From Algoriphagus formosus (lineage in GTDB: Bacteria; Bacteroidota; Bacteroidia; Cytophagales; Cyclobacteriaceae): a stretch of DNA of 64,000 nt. Within the stretch, counting starts at the first letter, position 1. Every line of letters begins with the position of its first letter. Shown piece after piece: positions 34,099 through 43,166 of this stretch. The notes below the pieces were generated by a model. The model had not been told where the DNA came from. It saw nothing but the letters and a program-made list of their open reading frames with translations, and searched no databases. The stretch is taken from contig NZ_NIUC01000001.1 of assembly GCF_002807035.1 (NCBI RefSeq), positions 620,001-684,000 on the forward strand, read 5' to 3'. Position numbers and translations under genes: made by a program.

Positions 34099-35763
34099 TT
34101 AATCTCGATTCCAGAAATAGATAAGGGACGCCTGCCCCATCACACTCGTCAGATTCTTCCCCTTCGGGAAGTCCGGAGTACTAGCCGGATCGAGCTGCCA
34201 CTGATAGTTTCGAGCATGGATAATCTGCAGCTTGGAACTCAATAAGAGATTCTTAAACTGCTTATCATATAAAAAGCCTAGGGAAAGATCTACCCAGGGT
34301 TTGCGTTCGGTAAACTGAAGCAAGGCCTTGTAATAAAAGTCCTGATTATTAGCCAAGCGCTCAAAAAGGATTCCCATTTTTTCAACTCCTTCTACTAAGG
34401 ATATTTCAACAGTCTGAACATTTGATCCAGTTCCAATCCCAACTCCCAAAGGCTGTCCGAAATTCACGAAGCCCCTTGCAGGTGTGTGAGTATGCCAGGT
34501 AATTCCACCAGTAAGGCCATTATAGCGAACATATCTATTTATAGATTCTTGTTGATGGGTGATTTCCGACCGAACTTGAATAGATTTCCCCCACTCAGGA
34601 ACATTAAATAATTGATTGAAACCAAAAATAAAGGCTCTGGCATGTTCTGGGTTTAAGATATATTCCCTCCAAGTGAAGGCATGATCTCTTCTACCATATT
34701 CAAAATAGAGTTCAGATTTTGTTTGAGGGACAACCAAGCGCCCAAATAGGGTAATCGTTTGATCCCTACCATTCGCATCAAAATCCACAGAATTCCCATC
34801 ATCAAAAAAGTTTTTCTTTTGAAAGCCTTCAAAAACGGGAAACCAATCATAAAAGGAATTACCACGATTGGCATTGTACTGCTGGAATGTGCGACTAAAA
34901 CCAAAATAAAATCCTTTCACCCATTTGGGGTTCCAAGTAAATGTGATTGCATTGGTATATCTAGAGTCTCCTGAAAAAGAATTGAAGAATCGATCATTCA
35001 GTTCATCATTTTGAGAAGGATCAAAACCCGAGTTTTGTAATCTTCCCATAATCATCTGTAGTTCAATATTCCCAAGAAAAGTTTTTGCTGGCTTAGTGGT
35101 ATTGATTGTCCAATGTGGAAATCCTTGCGCATTATTCGAAAAAGTTAAGGCATTAAATTGCCCGGGACCCCACCAAAGATTCTCTGTACTACCTCCTATT
35201 TCAAAAGCTCCATATTGAAAAGTCAATTTGGATTGACCCCACCACGGACGGAAATAGACTCCATTTCCATAACGTTCAGGATTATCCCCGTAATTCCAAA
35301 GAAGAAACCTACTTCTTATTTCCGAATCTGACATTTCTTCCAAACCAGTTTGAAAGCCAGCATTCTGTGCTAAAACAAGTTCTGGCCTAATAGTTAGGTT
35401 TAAAAACTTATACTTTGCCTGAATCCCACCTGAAACATAGGTCTGAAATCCAGGATTAGGAATCAATCCATAATCTGCCCAACCATAAGGTCTTCCCGTT
35501 AGAATTCGAGTAGTATTCACAAAAGGCAAAACCCCTATTTCCAAGCCTTCAACTGTATAGGGTAATTCTAACTCTTGGCTAACCCTATACAAAGTATCCA
35601 TGGTCAGAACGGGCCGAATCAAAAAAGAGCCACCGATCGTATCAGCAGCTCTTAATTGATTTCTTCTTTGTATTTCTTCAAGGATTGGATAACCGGCAGG
35701 GATACTTTGCCCCAAAAGGTCTATAGAGAAAAAAAGAAATAAAATCAGTAAGTATCTTTTCAA
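34099..35763 (-). CDS. Capsule assembly Wzi-family outer membrane protein
   Basis: The 554-residue protein has a signal peptide (LLILFLFFSIDLLGQ) and a long run of beta-strand-rich sequence with alternating aromatic residues, as in an outer-membrane beta-barrel. Blocks such as GRPYGWADYGLIPNPGFQ, NGVYFRPWWGQSKLTFQYG and STENLWWGPGQFNAL match the Wzi family (PF14052 type). Wzi binds capsular polysaccharide at the cell surface in enterobacteria. It is the last gene of the locus; its start overlaps the upstream GT2 gene by four bases, so it is part of the same transcript. Confidence 0.78.
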   Translation of the reverse strand: MKRYLLILFLFFSIDLLGQSIPAGYPILEEIQRRNQLRAADTIGGSFLIRPVLTMDTLYRVSQELELPYTVEGLEIGVLPFVNTTRILTGRPYGWADYGLIPNPGFQTYVSGGIQAKYKFLNLTIRPELVLAQNAGFQTGLEEMSDSEIRSRFLLWNYGDNPERYGNGVYFRPWWGQSKLTFQYGAFEIGGSTENLWWGPGQFNALTFSNNAQGFPHWTINTTKPAKTFLGNIELQMIMGRLQNSGFDPSQNDELNDRFFNSFSGDSRYTNAITFTWNPKWVKGFYFGFSRTFQQYNANRGNSFYDWFPVFEGFQKKNFFDDGNSVDFDANGRDQTITLFGRLVVPQTKSELYFEYGRRDHAFTWREYILNPEHARAFIFGFNQLFNVPEWGKSIQVRSEITHQQESINRYVRYNGLTGGITWHTHTPARGFVNFGQPLGVGIGTGSNVQTVEISLVEGVEKMGILFERLANNQDFYYKALLQFTERKPWVDLSLGFLYDKQFKNLLLSSKLQIIHARNYQWQLDPASTPDFPKGKNLTSVMGQASLIYFWNRD

Positions 35764-36515
35764 TGCAACAGTGGAATATATTCTAAAAATTTACGGAAAT
35801 ATCGGGAATACAATCGAATATAATTGGTTTTCAATCCATTTTCACGACAAGCCCGCAAATCCTCCTGATTGATAATCCAGGTACTTTTTAAGGAAGCGGT
35901 ACTAACACCACCCAATCGCATCTTCATCAAATCAAAATTCAAGTATCTGTAAGACAGTTGATGCTTATAAAGGAAACGAACCAACAATTCAAAATCCGCC
36001 GCAATTTTATAATCCGTTTTATACCCCCCGAATTTCTCAAAATTCTTTCGGTAGGTGAAAAAAGTAGGGTGTGCAGGCATAAAACCCCATGAAAAGGCTC
36101 CTAAGTTAAATCTCTTGGAGGAGTAGTAGCGAACTGTCTTTTCCAAGTCCTCAGGGCTAACAAATCGGATATCTGCAAATACACAATCTACATCAGGGTC
36201 AGAAAATCCCTCTACCACCCTAGATAGTGCATCAGGCCGATGATAGAAATCATCCGAATTGATAATTCCTACAATATCACCGGTTGCCATTTGGATTCCC
36301 TTATTCATCGCATCATAGAGGCCTTTGTCGGGTTCCGATATCCATTTCGAAACAATATGAGAATTGGATTCAATGATCGAAACTGTTTCATCCGAAGAAT
36401 TCCCATCCACGATGATATATTCAATATTCGAATAATACTGTTCAGCAATACTATCAATCGTATGCTGCAGTGTAGATGCTGAATTATAGGTAACGGTAAT
36501 AAGAGAGACTTTCAA
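35760..36515 (-). CDS. GT2 glycosyltransferase (WcaE-like)
   Basis: The 251-residue cytoplasmic GT-A enzyme shows VSLITVTYNSASTLQHTIDS, the nucleotide-sugar site IIVDGNSSDETV, the metal-binding NSDDFYH and a later AHPTFFTYRKNFEKFGGY acceptor segment. No membrane helices are apparent. The length and motifs fit the colanic-acid WcaE type. It overlaps the Wzi gene start (ATGA). Donor and acceptor sugars are unknown. Confidence 0.85.
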   Translation of the reverse strand: MKVSLITVTYNSASTLQHTIDSIAEQYYSNIEYIIVDGNSSDETVSIIESNSHIVSKWISEPDKGLYDAMNKGIQMATGDIVGIINSDDFYHRPDALSRVVEGFSDPDVDCVFADIRFVSPEDLEKTVRYYSSKRFNLGAFSWGFMPAHPTFFTYRKNFEKFGGYKTDYKIAADFELLVRFLYKHQLSYRYLNFDLMKMRLGGVSTASLKSTWIINQEDLRACRENGLKTNYIRLYSRYFRKFLEYIPLLH

Positions 36516-36683
36516 AAGGAAAAGTTAAATGTTAATCGTTAATTGCTTGCCCTGAACTTAGTCGTAGGGTTTAGGGCCTGCCCTGAGCGAAGTCGAAGGG
36601 TTAATCGTTAAGCGTTAAATGTTAAGGGCTCTTGGTTCAAAGTTCTTGGTTCTTTGTACTTGGTTCTTGATTCAAGGTAGAAT
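36516..36683. repeat. Repeat-filled spacer (GTTAAGCGTTAAAT and CCTGAGCGAAGTCGAAGG families)
   Basis: Between the GT2 and acetyltransferase genes lie GTTAAATGTTAATCGTTAAT-like phrases, GCCTGCCCTGAGCGAAGTCG and AAGGG (a phrase common in Bacteroidota spacers), AATCGTTAAGCGTTAAAT (36603-36620) and TTGGTTCAAAGTTCTTGG-like phrases. The 18-mer is identical to 57861-57878 inside gmd. No gene is seen; the spacer interrupts an otherwise tight gene run. Confidence 0.75.
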
Positions 36684-37232
36684 TCAATAAATAATTTCAC
36701 GCTTTCGAACAGCCTTCGCCGGATTTCCCTGGTAAATGGTATAAGCTTCCAAATCATGGGTTGCGATTGAGCCAACCGCTAAAACGGAATGAGAATGACA
36801 GGTAACTCCGGGACAAACCACCGACTTGGCTCCTATCCATACGCCATCTTCCAAGGTGATTTGACCAGTAATTAAGTCAAAGCTTGATTTCTTATAATTA
36901 TGATTCCCTGTCAAAAGCATGGCTCCCTGCGAAATGCAGACATTGGATTCAATTTTCACTTGTGTCAGGTTATCAATCCAAACTTCCTCTCCTATCCATA
37001 CATGATCCCCAATCTCCAGAAACCAAGGGTATTTTATATTGACTTTGGGTTTGATTACCAAGCCTTTCCCAACTTTGGCTCCGAATATTCTCAGAACCGA
37101 AGATTTAAAGGATGAGGGAAATAAAATGCTTGTATTAATGAAAATTCGATTCACCAAATACCAAGTCAATCTTTTTAATACTGAACCCGGCTGATAGTCA
37201 TTATTGGAGAAGCTAGATAGATCTGTTTTCAT
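36684..37232 (-). CDS. WcaF-like hexapeptide-repeat acetyltransferase
   Basis: The 182-residue protein has left-handed beta-helix hexapeptide repeats (VKIESNVCISQGAML, ITLEDGVWIGAKSVV, and on) and the GNHNY catalytic His block, ending with YQGNPAKAVRKREI. This is the pattern of colanic-acid WcaF and NodL-type O-acetyltransferases, which move acetyl from acetyl-CoA to a sugar. It lies 4 bases from the GT4 gene at 37237. It probably decorates the repeat unit. Confidence 0.83.
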   Translation of the reverse strand: MKTDLSSFSNNDYQPGSVLKRLTWYLVNRIFINTSILFPSSFKSSVLRIFGAKVGKGLVIKPKVNIKYPWFLEIGDHVWIGEEVWIDNLTQVKIESNVCISQGAMLLTGNHNYKKSSFDLITGQITLEDGVWIGAKSVVCPGVTCHSHSVLAVGSIATHDLEAYTIYQGNPAKAVRKREIIY

Positions 37233-37236
37233 CCGA

Positions 37237-38394
37237 TTAACTTAAACCAAATAATTTTCTATTCGCTTCCAATACTTCAGGATCTTCGGTAAATCGCTTC
37301 GCAAATTCAAATGCAGCCTGACTCATCTTATTGTACTCTTCCTGATTCATGGCCGCAGCCCTTTCTATTGCTTCGACAAACTTCTCAGGTGAAGACAGTG
37401 AAATATCCCATCCGACTCCATTTTCTTCCAAATTTCTCCATGGTGTTTGATCAGAAATGATCACAGGGCAGGCATTTTGCCAAGATTCCATGATTACATG
37501 CCCAAAGTTTTCATGCTGAGTTGGCAATAATAAAATATGTTGATCTGATAGCAGATCAGAAATTTTATGATTCGGTTGTGAACCAAGCACCTTTACATTG
37601 ATGTGCTTCGATAATTGGACTATTTTGGCTTGGCAGGCTTCCCAATACTCTTGGTCCTCTGCGGGTCCTATGATGCTAAAACAAATTGAATAAATTTCCT
37701 TTACTGATTCAAGTGCTTTGATAGCGGCCAGTAAATTTTTCTTGGAAGAAATCCTGGATAAAAAGAAAAGATTAAGTTTATTCTCTTTTTTTGCTTTTAT
37801 CTTCCAATCATTGGTGAGGTTTTTTGAAAGATTAGATGCCACCTGAATTTTGACGCTATAACCGAATTTAGCTAAAATTTCAGCCTTTTCAGTCTCAGCG
37901 GTGGCATGCCAAGTGACTTTATTATGCCAACCTGCCATCCGAAAGACCTTCAAAAATATTTTTTTCTTCAAGGGCTTGATAGATAAAGCTCCTTGACCTA
38001 ACATTCCCCTGGGGGCTAAAACGATTTTGATATTTTCCTTTCCAAAAACTCGCAGCGGTAGTAAGGTGAATTTTTTAGAGAATAATGAATTCAAATAGAT
38101 CACTTGATACTCTCTTTCTTCAACTAGCTTTTTATAGAAAGATTTCTTCTGATGAGCTTGGTCCAGATAAATAATCTGATATCCACCTTTATCGATCCAT
38201 TGATTAAGTGAAGATTTAGGCAAATCCAACTTTTCATCCAAATCCCAATTAGAAGTGACGATAAAAAAGTTATACTCATCTTGTAACTGCTGAACTAGGT
38301 TGAATACTGATTGAATTGGACCGCCTGCTTTATAGGCTGGTAAAAACCAATCAATGAAAATAATAATATTACGTTTACTGTCTTGCAAGGCCAT
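37237..38394 (-). CDS. GT4 glycosyltransferase
   Basis: The 385-residue GT-B enzyme has an N-terminal FIDWFLPAYKAGGPIQSV glycine-rich segment, the acceptor-domain LAPRGMLGQGALSIKPLKKK and a C-terminal donor domain with FFLSRISSKKNLLAAIKAL and the EX7E region in LPTQHENFGHVIMESWQNA. It overlaps the next upstream gene by 20 bases. The sugar added is unknown. Confidence 0.87.
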   Translation of the reverse strand: MALQDSKRNIIIFIDWFLPAYKAGGPIQSVFNLVQQLQDEYNFFIVTSNWDLDEKLDLPKSSLNQWIDKGGYQIIYLDQAHQKKSFYKKLVEEREYQVIYLNSLFSKKFTLLPLRVFGKENIKIVLAPRGMLGQGALSIKPLKKKIFLKVFRMAGWHNKVTWHATAETEKAEILAKFGYSVKIQVASNLSKNLTNDWKIKAKKENKLNLFFLSRISSKKNLLAAIKALESVKEIYSICFSIIGPAEDQEYWEACQAKIVQLSKHINVKVLGSQPNHKISDLLSDQHILLLPTQHENFGHVIMESWQNACPVIISDQTPWRNLEENGVGWDISLSSPEKFVEAIERAAAMNQEEYNKMSQAAFEFAKRFTEDPEVLEANRKLFGLS

Positions 38395-39412
38395 TTATCG
38401 TATCGGACCATTGATCGAGGCTTACTTTCCCAGCAGAATCTATCGCCCGACTAGAAAAGGCACGATAAGTTTCTTCTGACATTTCCGCAACTTCTTCAAT
38501 AATACCTTTCAACTGTTCCTTATCATCTGCATCAAACAAAAAACCATTCTCCCCATTTCTAATGAAATCAATTGCTGCACCGCATTGATAGGTAGAAATC
38601 ACAGGAAGTCCTGATAGTAAGGCCTCATGTACTACCACACCCCAAGCCTCATAGGTGCTAGGTAAGATTAAAAATCCTTCTGCTTGTAATAATTCAGGTA
38701 AACGTACAGGATCTACAAAAGTAGTATGCTTGATAGAAGGGTGTGCTGGAATGCGATCAGCAAGAGGACCATTACCGATAAAATGAAATTTCATTCCATA
38801 AAAATTTGATTCCGATAACTCCTCTAAAACTGAAAACAACTCCAAAAGTCCTTTGTGATCCACCAACCTCCCCACAAAAACAATACTTTTAGTAAATGAT
38901 TTTGGAGTATTCAAATGAAATTGATTCTCGTCAGCACAATAAAGCCCATTCTTAATATGTTGATTTCCAAATCCTAAATTCTGGGCAAAAGGGAACTGAG
39001 GTGAACCCGGAATCCAAATGTCGGTAAAATAGGGACGAATCAGCCAAGGACTTAAAATACCAGCCACTCGCTGTTTTAAGTTCCCTTTCCAGTGGTTGTC
39101 CATTCCTGTGACTACAGAAATTCCCTTATTCTTATATGCTCTTGCTATCTTAAGATACTTTTTATTATTCCAACCCGCGACATAAATCAAATCAGGCTTA
39201 AAAATGGAAATCTCATCCAATAAGCTTTCAAGATTATATTCCTCTTCATTTTTGAGCGTGATTCCCGGTTCACTTTCTAACTGAAAAGGTGCCTCGGGAT
39301 TCGGTTTTTTCCGGAACACCAAGTATTGATTGCCGGTCCTATGATAATCATGACGCATGCACGCCATCCAATACCCTGTCAGTCGAGTGTATAGGATCAA
39401 TATATTCTTCAT
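38375..39412 (-). CDS. GT4 glycosyltransferase
   Basis: The 345-residue GT-B enzyme starts at the ATG complementing 39410-39412 (MKNILILYTRLTGYWMACM), which gives a normal first beta strand; a longer frame to 39478 adds 22 atypical residues. The donor domain shows IVFVGRLVDHKGLLELFSVL and LILPSTYEAWGVVVHEALLS (EX7E). The start still overlaps the polymerase gene by 65 bases in another frame. The sugar specificity is unknown. Confidence 0.85.
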   Translation of the reverse strand: MKNILILYTRLTGYWMACMRHDYHRTGNQYLVFRKKPNPEAPFQLESEPGITLKNEEEYNLESLLDEISIFKPDLIYVAGWNNKKYLKIARAYKNKGISVVTGMDNHWKGNLKQRVAGILSPWLIRPYFTDIWIPGSPQFPFAQNLGFGNQHIKNGLYCADENQFHLNTPKSFTKSIVFVGRLVDHKGLLELFSVLEELSESNFYGMKFHFIGNGPLADRIPAHPSIKHTTFVDPVRLPELLQAEGFLILPSTYEAWGVVVHEALLSGLPVISTYQCGAAIDFIRNGENGFLFDADDKEQLKGIIEEVAEMSEETYRAFSSRAIDSAGKVSLDQWSDTINGLARQ

Positions 39413-40703
39413 GAATGGGGTTATAAATAAATTGCTGCTGCATCGCAAAATAAAGGAAAAGTAAAGGCGTAAAGGCATTCATGGATGCAGCCATCCAAGA
39501 CTCGGTAACCGCGGATGAAAGTATCAACAAGAGAAATCCAAAAGCCAATTTCTTATCCGTAGATCGTTGGAAGCAACGAAATAAAAACAAAAGGTAAAGT
39601 GCTATGCCAATAAAACCTACATTCAATAATAAACTAAGGTAGGAGTTCCATACCCCATACCAATGCCTAGCCGCATTTTCACCAATAAACATCGAACGAT
39701 ATTCCCTAACATAATAATTATCATACATCATTCCCTGACCAAATACAGGATGACGCAAGACTTCTTCCCAAGCCACCTCCCATACTTCCGTCCGTCCGCT
39801 TGCTGTACTCAAGGTATCTAACCTTAATTCCTGTTCAAAACCCAAGGAGGTAAAGATCTCAATCAAATCCACTGTTGAAACAACATAAAGTAAGGGGGGT
39901 AAAACCAAAAGAAAAGGAATCAACAATCGCTTGGAATCAAATAGCCAAACACTTACTTGATAAATAAGAATAGCCAGCATTCCCGTTCTACTTCCCGATA
40001 AAAACAACATGCCAAAGATCAAAACCTTCACTATTAGGAATCCTTTATTAGTTTTAAAAAATTTATTTCTCTTTTGAAGTAAATCTAGAATGGGATAAAA
40101 AAACATTAGTAACAGGCCAAGTCCATTGGGATTATTCATCAATCCTTTAAAACGACCAACCAGATAAAATACTCCTTCAACCCTAAATGGAATCGTGATA
40201 AAATTTAAAATGATAAAAGTCAAAAGGAAGCTAAAGACTAGTCTTTCAAGCTGAAATGGATTTTTCATGTAAAGCAGATCAACCAACTTAAAAATAATCA
40301 AAGCCATCAAAAGGTAAGCAATAGCACGACTAATAGCTAGAATTCCAAGCGGCGAAAATAAGGCGGTAACAAATAATCCAAAAAACGTAAATAAGCCTAT
40401 CTTCCAACCGAAATTAAACTTTAATAGACCCTTCTTAAACAAGTAAACTGCACTAAATCCAATCAATAAAAACCGAAGATTATTGGCAAATGATAATGGT
40501 CCATCAATATTGTCGCCAAGAAAAAATGTAAGTAAGAATACAATCAGCAGAAATTCTAATCGCTGATTCTTTAAATAAAGAAAAGAAAAAAGAAAAATCC
40601 CAAAAGCACCTATAAAACCCGCTAATACACCTCCAATAACGATTGCAAAAATAAAAGCTAGTAACTTAAAGTGAGAAAAACTATTCAAAATAGTCAAAGA
40701 CAT
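39348..40703 (-). CDS. O-antigen polymerase/ligase (Wzy-like), multi-pass
   Basis: The 451-residue protein has about 11-12 hydrophobic helices and the Wzy_C-type signature region (FLSGSRTGMLAILIYQ near residue 235, then a large periplasmic loop with HPVFGQGMMYDNYY and the HWYGVWNSYLSLLLNVG helix). Such proteins polymerise repeat units or ligate the polymer to lipid A-core in the periplasm. Only one is present, and a Wzx is encoded nearby, so polymerase is the likely role. The C-terminus reads 65 bases into the next gene. Confidence 0.82.
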   Translation of the reverse strand: MSLTILNSFSHFKLLAFIFAIVIGGVLAGFIGAFGIFLFSFLYLKNQRLEFLLIVFLLTFFLGDNIDGPLSFANNLRFLLIGFSAVYLFKKGLLKFNFGWKIGLFTFFGLFVTALFSPLGILAISRAIAYLLMALIIFKLVDLLYMKNPFQLERLVFSFLLTFIILNFITIPFRVEGVFYLVGRFKGLMNNPNGLGLLLMFFYPILDLLQKRNKFFKTNKGFLIVKVLIFGMLFLSGSRTGMLAILIYQVSVWLFDSKRLLIPFLLVLPPLLYVVSTVDLIEIFTSLGFEQELRLDTLSTASGRTEVWEVAWEEVLRHPVFGQGMMYDNYYVREYRSMFIGENAARHWYGVWNSYLSLLLNVGFIGIALYLLFLFRCFQRSTDKKLAFGFLLLILSSAVTESWMAASMNAFTPLLFLYFAMQQQFIYNPIHEEYIDPIHSTDRVLDGVHAS

Positions 40704-41827
40704 TCTTCAATCTTTAAAATAGTTTCTTTAATTACCTTATCCCAGGTAAATCTTTCCTTTACTTTTTTTATGGAATTAAGTTTCATTTCATTTAACTCTG
40801 AGCTATCTAAAGAGAAGAAGAAAGCAAAAGCATTTTTCAACCCTTCAATAATGTTCCCTTCAATAAGAAAACCATTAGATGAATCCACCATCTCTGATAC
40901 CGCACCAACATCTGTAGCAATAATGGCACAGCCGGAAGCCATACCTTCCAAAATTACATTGGGCATACCTTCTGAGTAGCTAGGGCATACCAAAATATCT
41001 ATAGATTGAAGTATAGTTTGTATTTGTTCCTGATCATAAACAGGGCCATGATATTGAATTCTGTTGTCTTTAAACCTAAACGCTTCAGGTATGGGACCAA
41101 TAAAATGAAACTCAAATTTGAATTCATCGCCCAAACTAGATAAAACATGATTGAGTTCTTCTATGCCTTTTCTTCGTTCAAAACGACCCACAAAGCAAAA
41201 TTTTATGGTTTGAGTATCGTATGCTGGACTTTGGATTGAAAGCCAATTTGCATCTATGCCGGTGGGAATGGTTATTATTTTATTTTTAAAGCCTTTAGTT
41301 TTTATTAGATCAGATATTTTACCGCCGTAGGAAAATAAATAGTTAGCTCGTTTCATATTTGCATAAACAGGATACTTTAGTATTTGCAGTTTCATCCCTG
41401 TTGCAAAATCTGGCCAGCGTTGAAACATTTCATAGCCGTGAAAATTAACACCAACGGATTGTTTAATTCTAAGCTTATTTCGATATCTTAAAAGGTGCCA
41501 GGCTGAAAACCCTTTGGCATAAATAAAATCGGTAGCATCTCTTTTTACCAGCGCTTGCGTGACTGCTTTAGAGTATTGATAACGTTCATACAAATAATGT
41601 CCGGGGAACTTCTCCGGATTTGGGTAATCAATTTTTATGAGTTGGATAAATTTTAATTCGTCCTGGGTAAATGGCACCGGCATATCTTCTCTATCACTTG
41701 GCACATAATGATACACCTCTACATATACTTTTTGTTGAGCAAAGTACTTGGCTAAATAATACGAATGCTTTTGCATCCCTCCTATTACATAGGGATAAAT
41801 ACCGTCTGTAACTAAAGAAACTTTCAT
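40694..41827 (-). CDS. GT4 glycosyltransferase
   Basis: The 377-residue GT-B enzyme has VSLVTDGIYPYVIGGMQKHS at the start, a PTGIDANWLS hinge, FCFVGRFERRKGIEELNHVL and the EX7E block in LVCPSYSEGMPNVILEGMAS. It overlaps the polymerase start by 10 bases. A 136-base AT-rich spacer without any gene separates it from the upstream GT4 gene. Sugar specificity is unknown. Confidence 0.87.
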   Translation of the reverse strand: MKVSLVTDGIYPYVIGGMQKHSYYLAKYFAQQKVYVEVYHYVPSDREDMPVPFTQDELKFIQLIKIDYPNPEKFPGHYLYERYQYSKAVTQALVKRDATDFIYAKGFSAWHLLRYRNKLRIKQSVGVNFHGYEMFQRWPDFATGMKLQILKYPVYANMKRANYLFSYGGKISDLIKTKGFKNKIITIPTGIDANWLSIQSPAYDTQTIKFCFVGRFERRKGIEELNHVLSSLGDEFKFEFHFIGPIPEAFRFKDNRIQYHGPVYDQEQIQTILQSIDILVCPSYSEGMPNVILEGMASGCAIIATDVGAVSEMVDSSNGFLIEGNIIEGLKNAFAFFFSLDSSELNEMKLNSIKKVKERFTWDKVIKETILKIEECL

Positions 41828-41963
41828 TAAGCTGAAACCCTTTTGTAAATATCTACCAAACTTTCCTATATGTTTCTTAACACTATATACATTTAAAACT
41901 ATTTATCTTACATTTTTAGCAAAAGATTGATAGGTGTCTTTATCCTGTAACAGTTGTATAAAT

Positions 41964-43163
41964 CTATTTTAATACTTTATTATAATATTTGTTATAAGTA
42001 TCAAATGTACTCCCTAAAGAATGTGTAGATAAAATTTTATTTCTTGCTGCCTCACCAATTTTTAAAATTTTATTTTTGGATTTCATTAGTTTTTGTAACT
42101 CAGTAAATATACCGATTGCATTCTTTGTCTTTGTTTTAAAACCACTTAAACCGTCATCAAACCATTCGCAAGTACCACCTGAATCAAAAGCAATTACAAC
42201 CATTTTAGCGAGCATAGACTCTGCTACTGTGTTTGGAAAATTATCAGGATAGGTTGAGGGAATGACACTTATATGTGAAGTTTTATAATGTTCAATGAGT
42301 TGTTTTCTCTCTACCCAGCCATAAAATACTATTTTATCATTTAGGTCCAATTGCGTTGTTTGTGCGACCAGGCTATCCTTATCTGGTCCATCACCAAAGA
42401 TCAGAACCTCAAAATTAACATAATCATTTTGCTTAAGCATATGAGCAGCTTCAACTAAATATTTGATCCCCTTCTGCTTTGACAATCTACCACTATAAAC
42501 AATTGAAACCTTTTCATCTATATTTTTATGAATATCTTTAAAATGGTCGTATTGAGGAGAAGGTACTTTTACAATTTTACCTGCCGGAATGTTAGTAGAT
42601 ATGGCTTCGTTTTTCATATAATCAGAGTAAACAAATACTCTTTCATATTTCTTAACAGCAATTTCAGTTTCATATTTAACATTTTGATATGCTTCAAATA
42701 GATTTTTAGGGTTTCTAGAGCGTGTACACATCTTTGTGTAAGCGTTAATAAGACACTTTTTGCTAAAAGATATTTGGCATGGTTTATCATCTTTTAACCA
42801 ATATTTTGACCAACCCGGACATATAATCATAGCTTCATGCATAGACCGAAAGGTTGGTAATCCTAAATCTAAAATTAGCTTGGTTAAATTTTTATAAGGT
42901 TGTGAATGAATGTGAATTATTTTAACTTTTAATTTTAATATTAATTCATTTAAATAACCCTTTAATTCTTTTTCCGTTTTATAAAAAATAATTTTATCAG
43001 TTCCATAAAGTTTTGATTTAAAACCCTTCGTTTCTTTTGTTAAAAGAAGTAGATAATTCTTCCAGGATTCACCACCATATTTTTCAAAAACATCTAATAT
43101 TTTAAGAATATCAAATTCAGCACCACCTTTTAAATCAAAATTATAATGAATTCTAAGAACCAT
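41964..43163 (-). CDS. GT4 glycosyltransferase
   Basis: The 399-residue GT-B enzyme starts LRIHYNFDLKGGAEFDILKI, has a Cys-rich middle part (CTRSRNPKN and nearby Cys) and a donor domain with IVYSGRLSKQKGIKYLVEAA, VFYGWVERKQLIEHY and SVIPSTYPDNFPNTVAESML. The gene is clearly AT-rich compared with the flanks. It lies 3 bases after the broken acyltransferase. Sugar specificity is unknown. Confidence 0.85.
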   Translation of the reverse strand: MVLRIHYNFDLKGGAEFDILKILDVFEKYGGESWKNYLLLLTKETKGFKSKLYGTDKIIFYKTEKELKGYLNELILKLKVKIIHIHSQPYKNLTKLILDLGLPTFRSMHEAMIICPGWSKYWLKDDKPCQISFSKKCLINAYTKMCTRSRNPKNLFEAYQNVKYETEIAVKKYERVFVYSDYMKNEAISTNIPAGKIVKVPSPQYDHFKDIHKNIDEKVSIVYSGRLSKQKGIKYLVEAAHMLKQNDYVNFEVLIFGDGPDKDSLVAQTTQLDLNDKIVFYGWVERKQLIEHYKTSHISVIPSTYPDNFPNTVAESMLAKMVVIAFDSGGTCEWFDDGLSGFKTKTKNAIGIFTELQKLMKSKNKILKIGEAARNKILSTHSLGSTFDTYNKYYNKVLK

Positions 43164-43166
43164 AAT

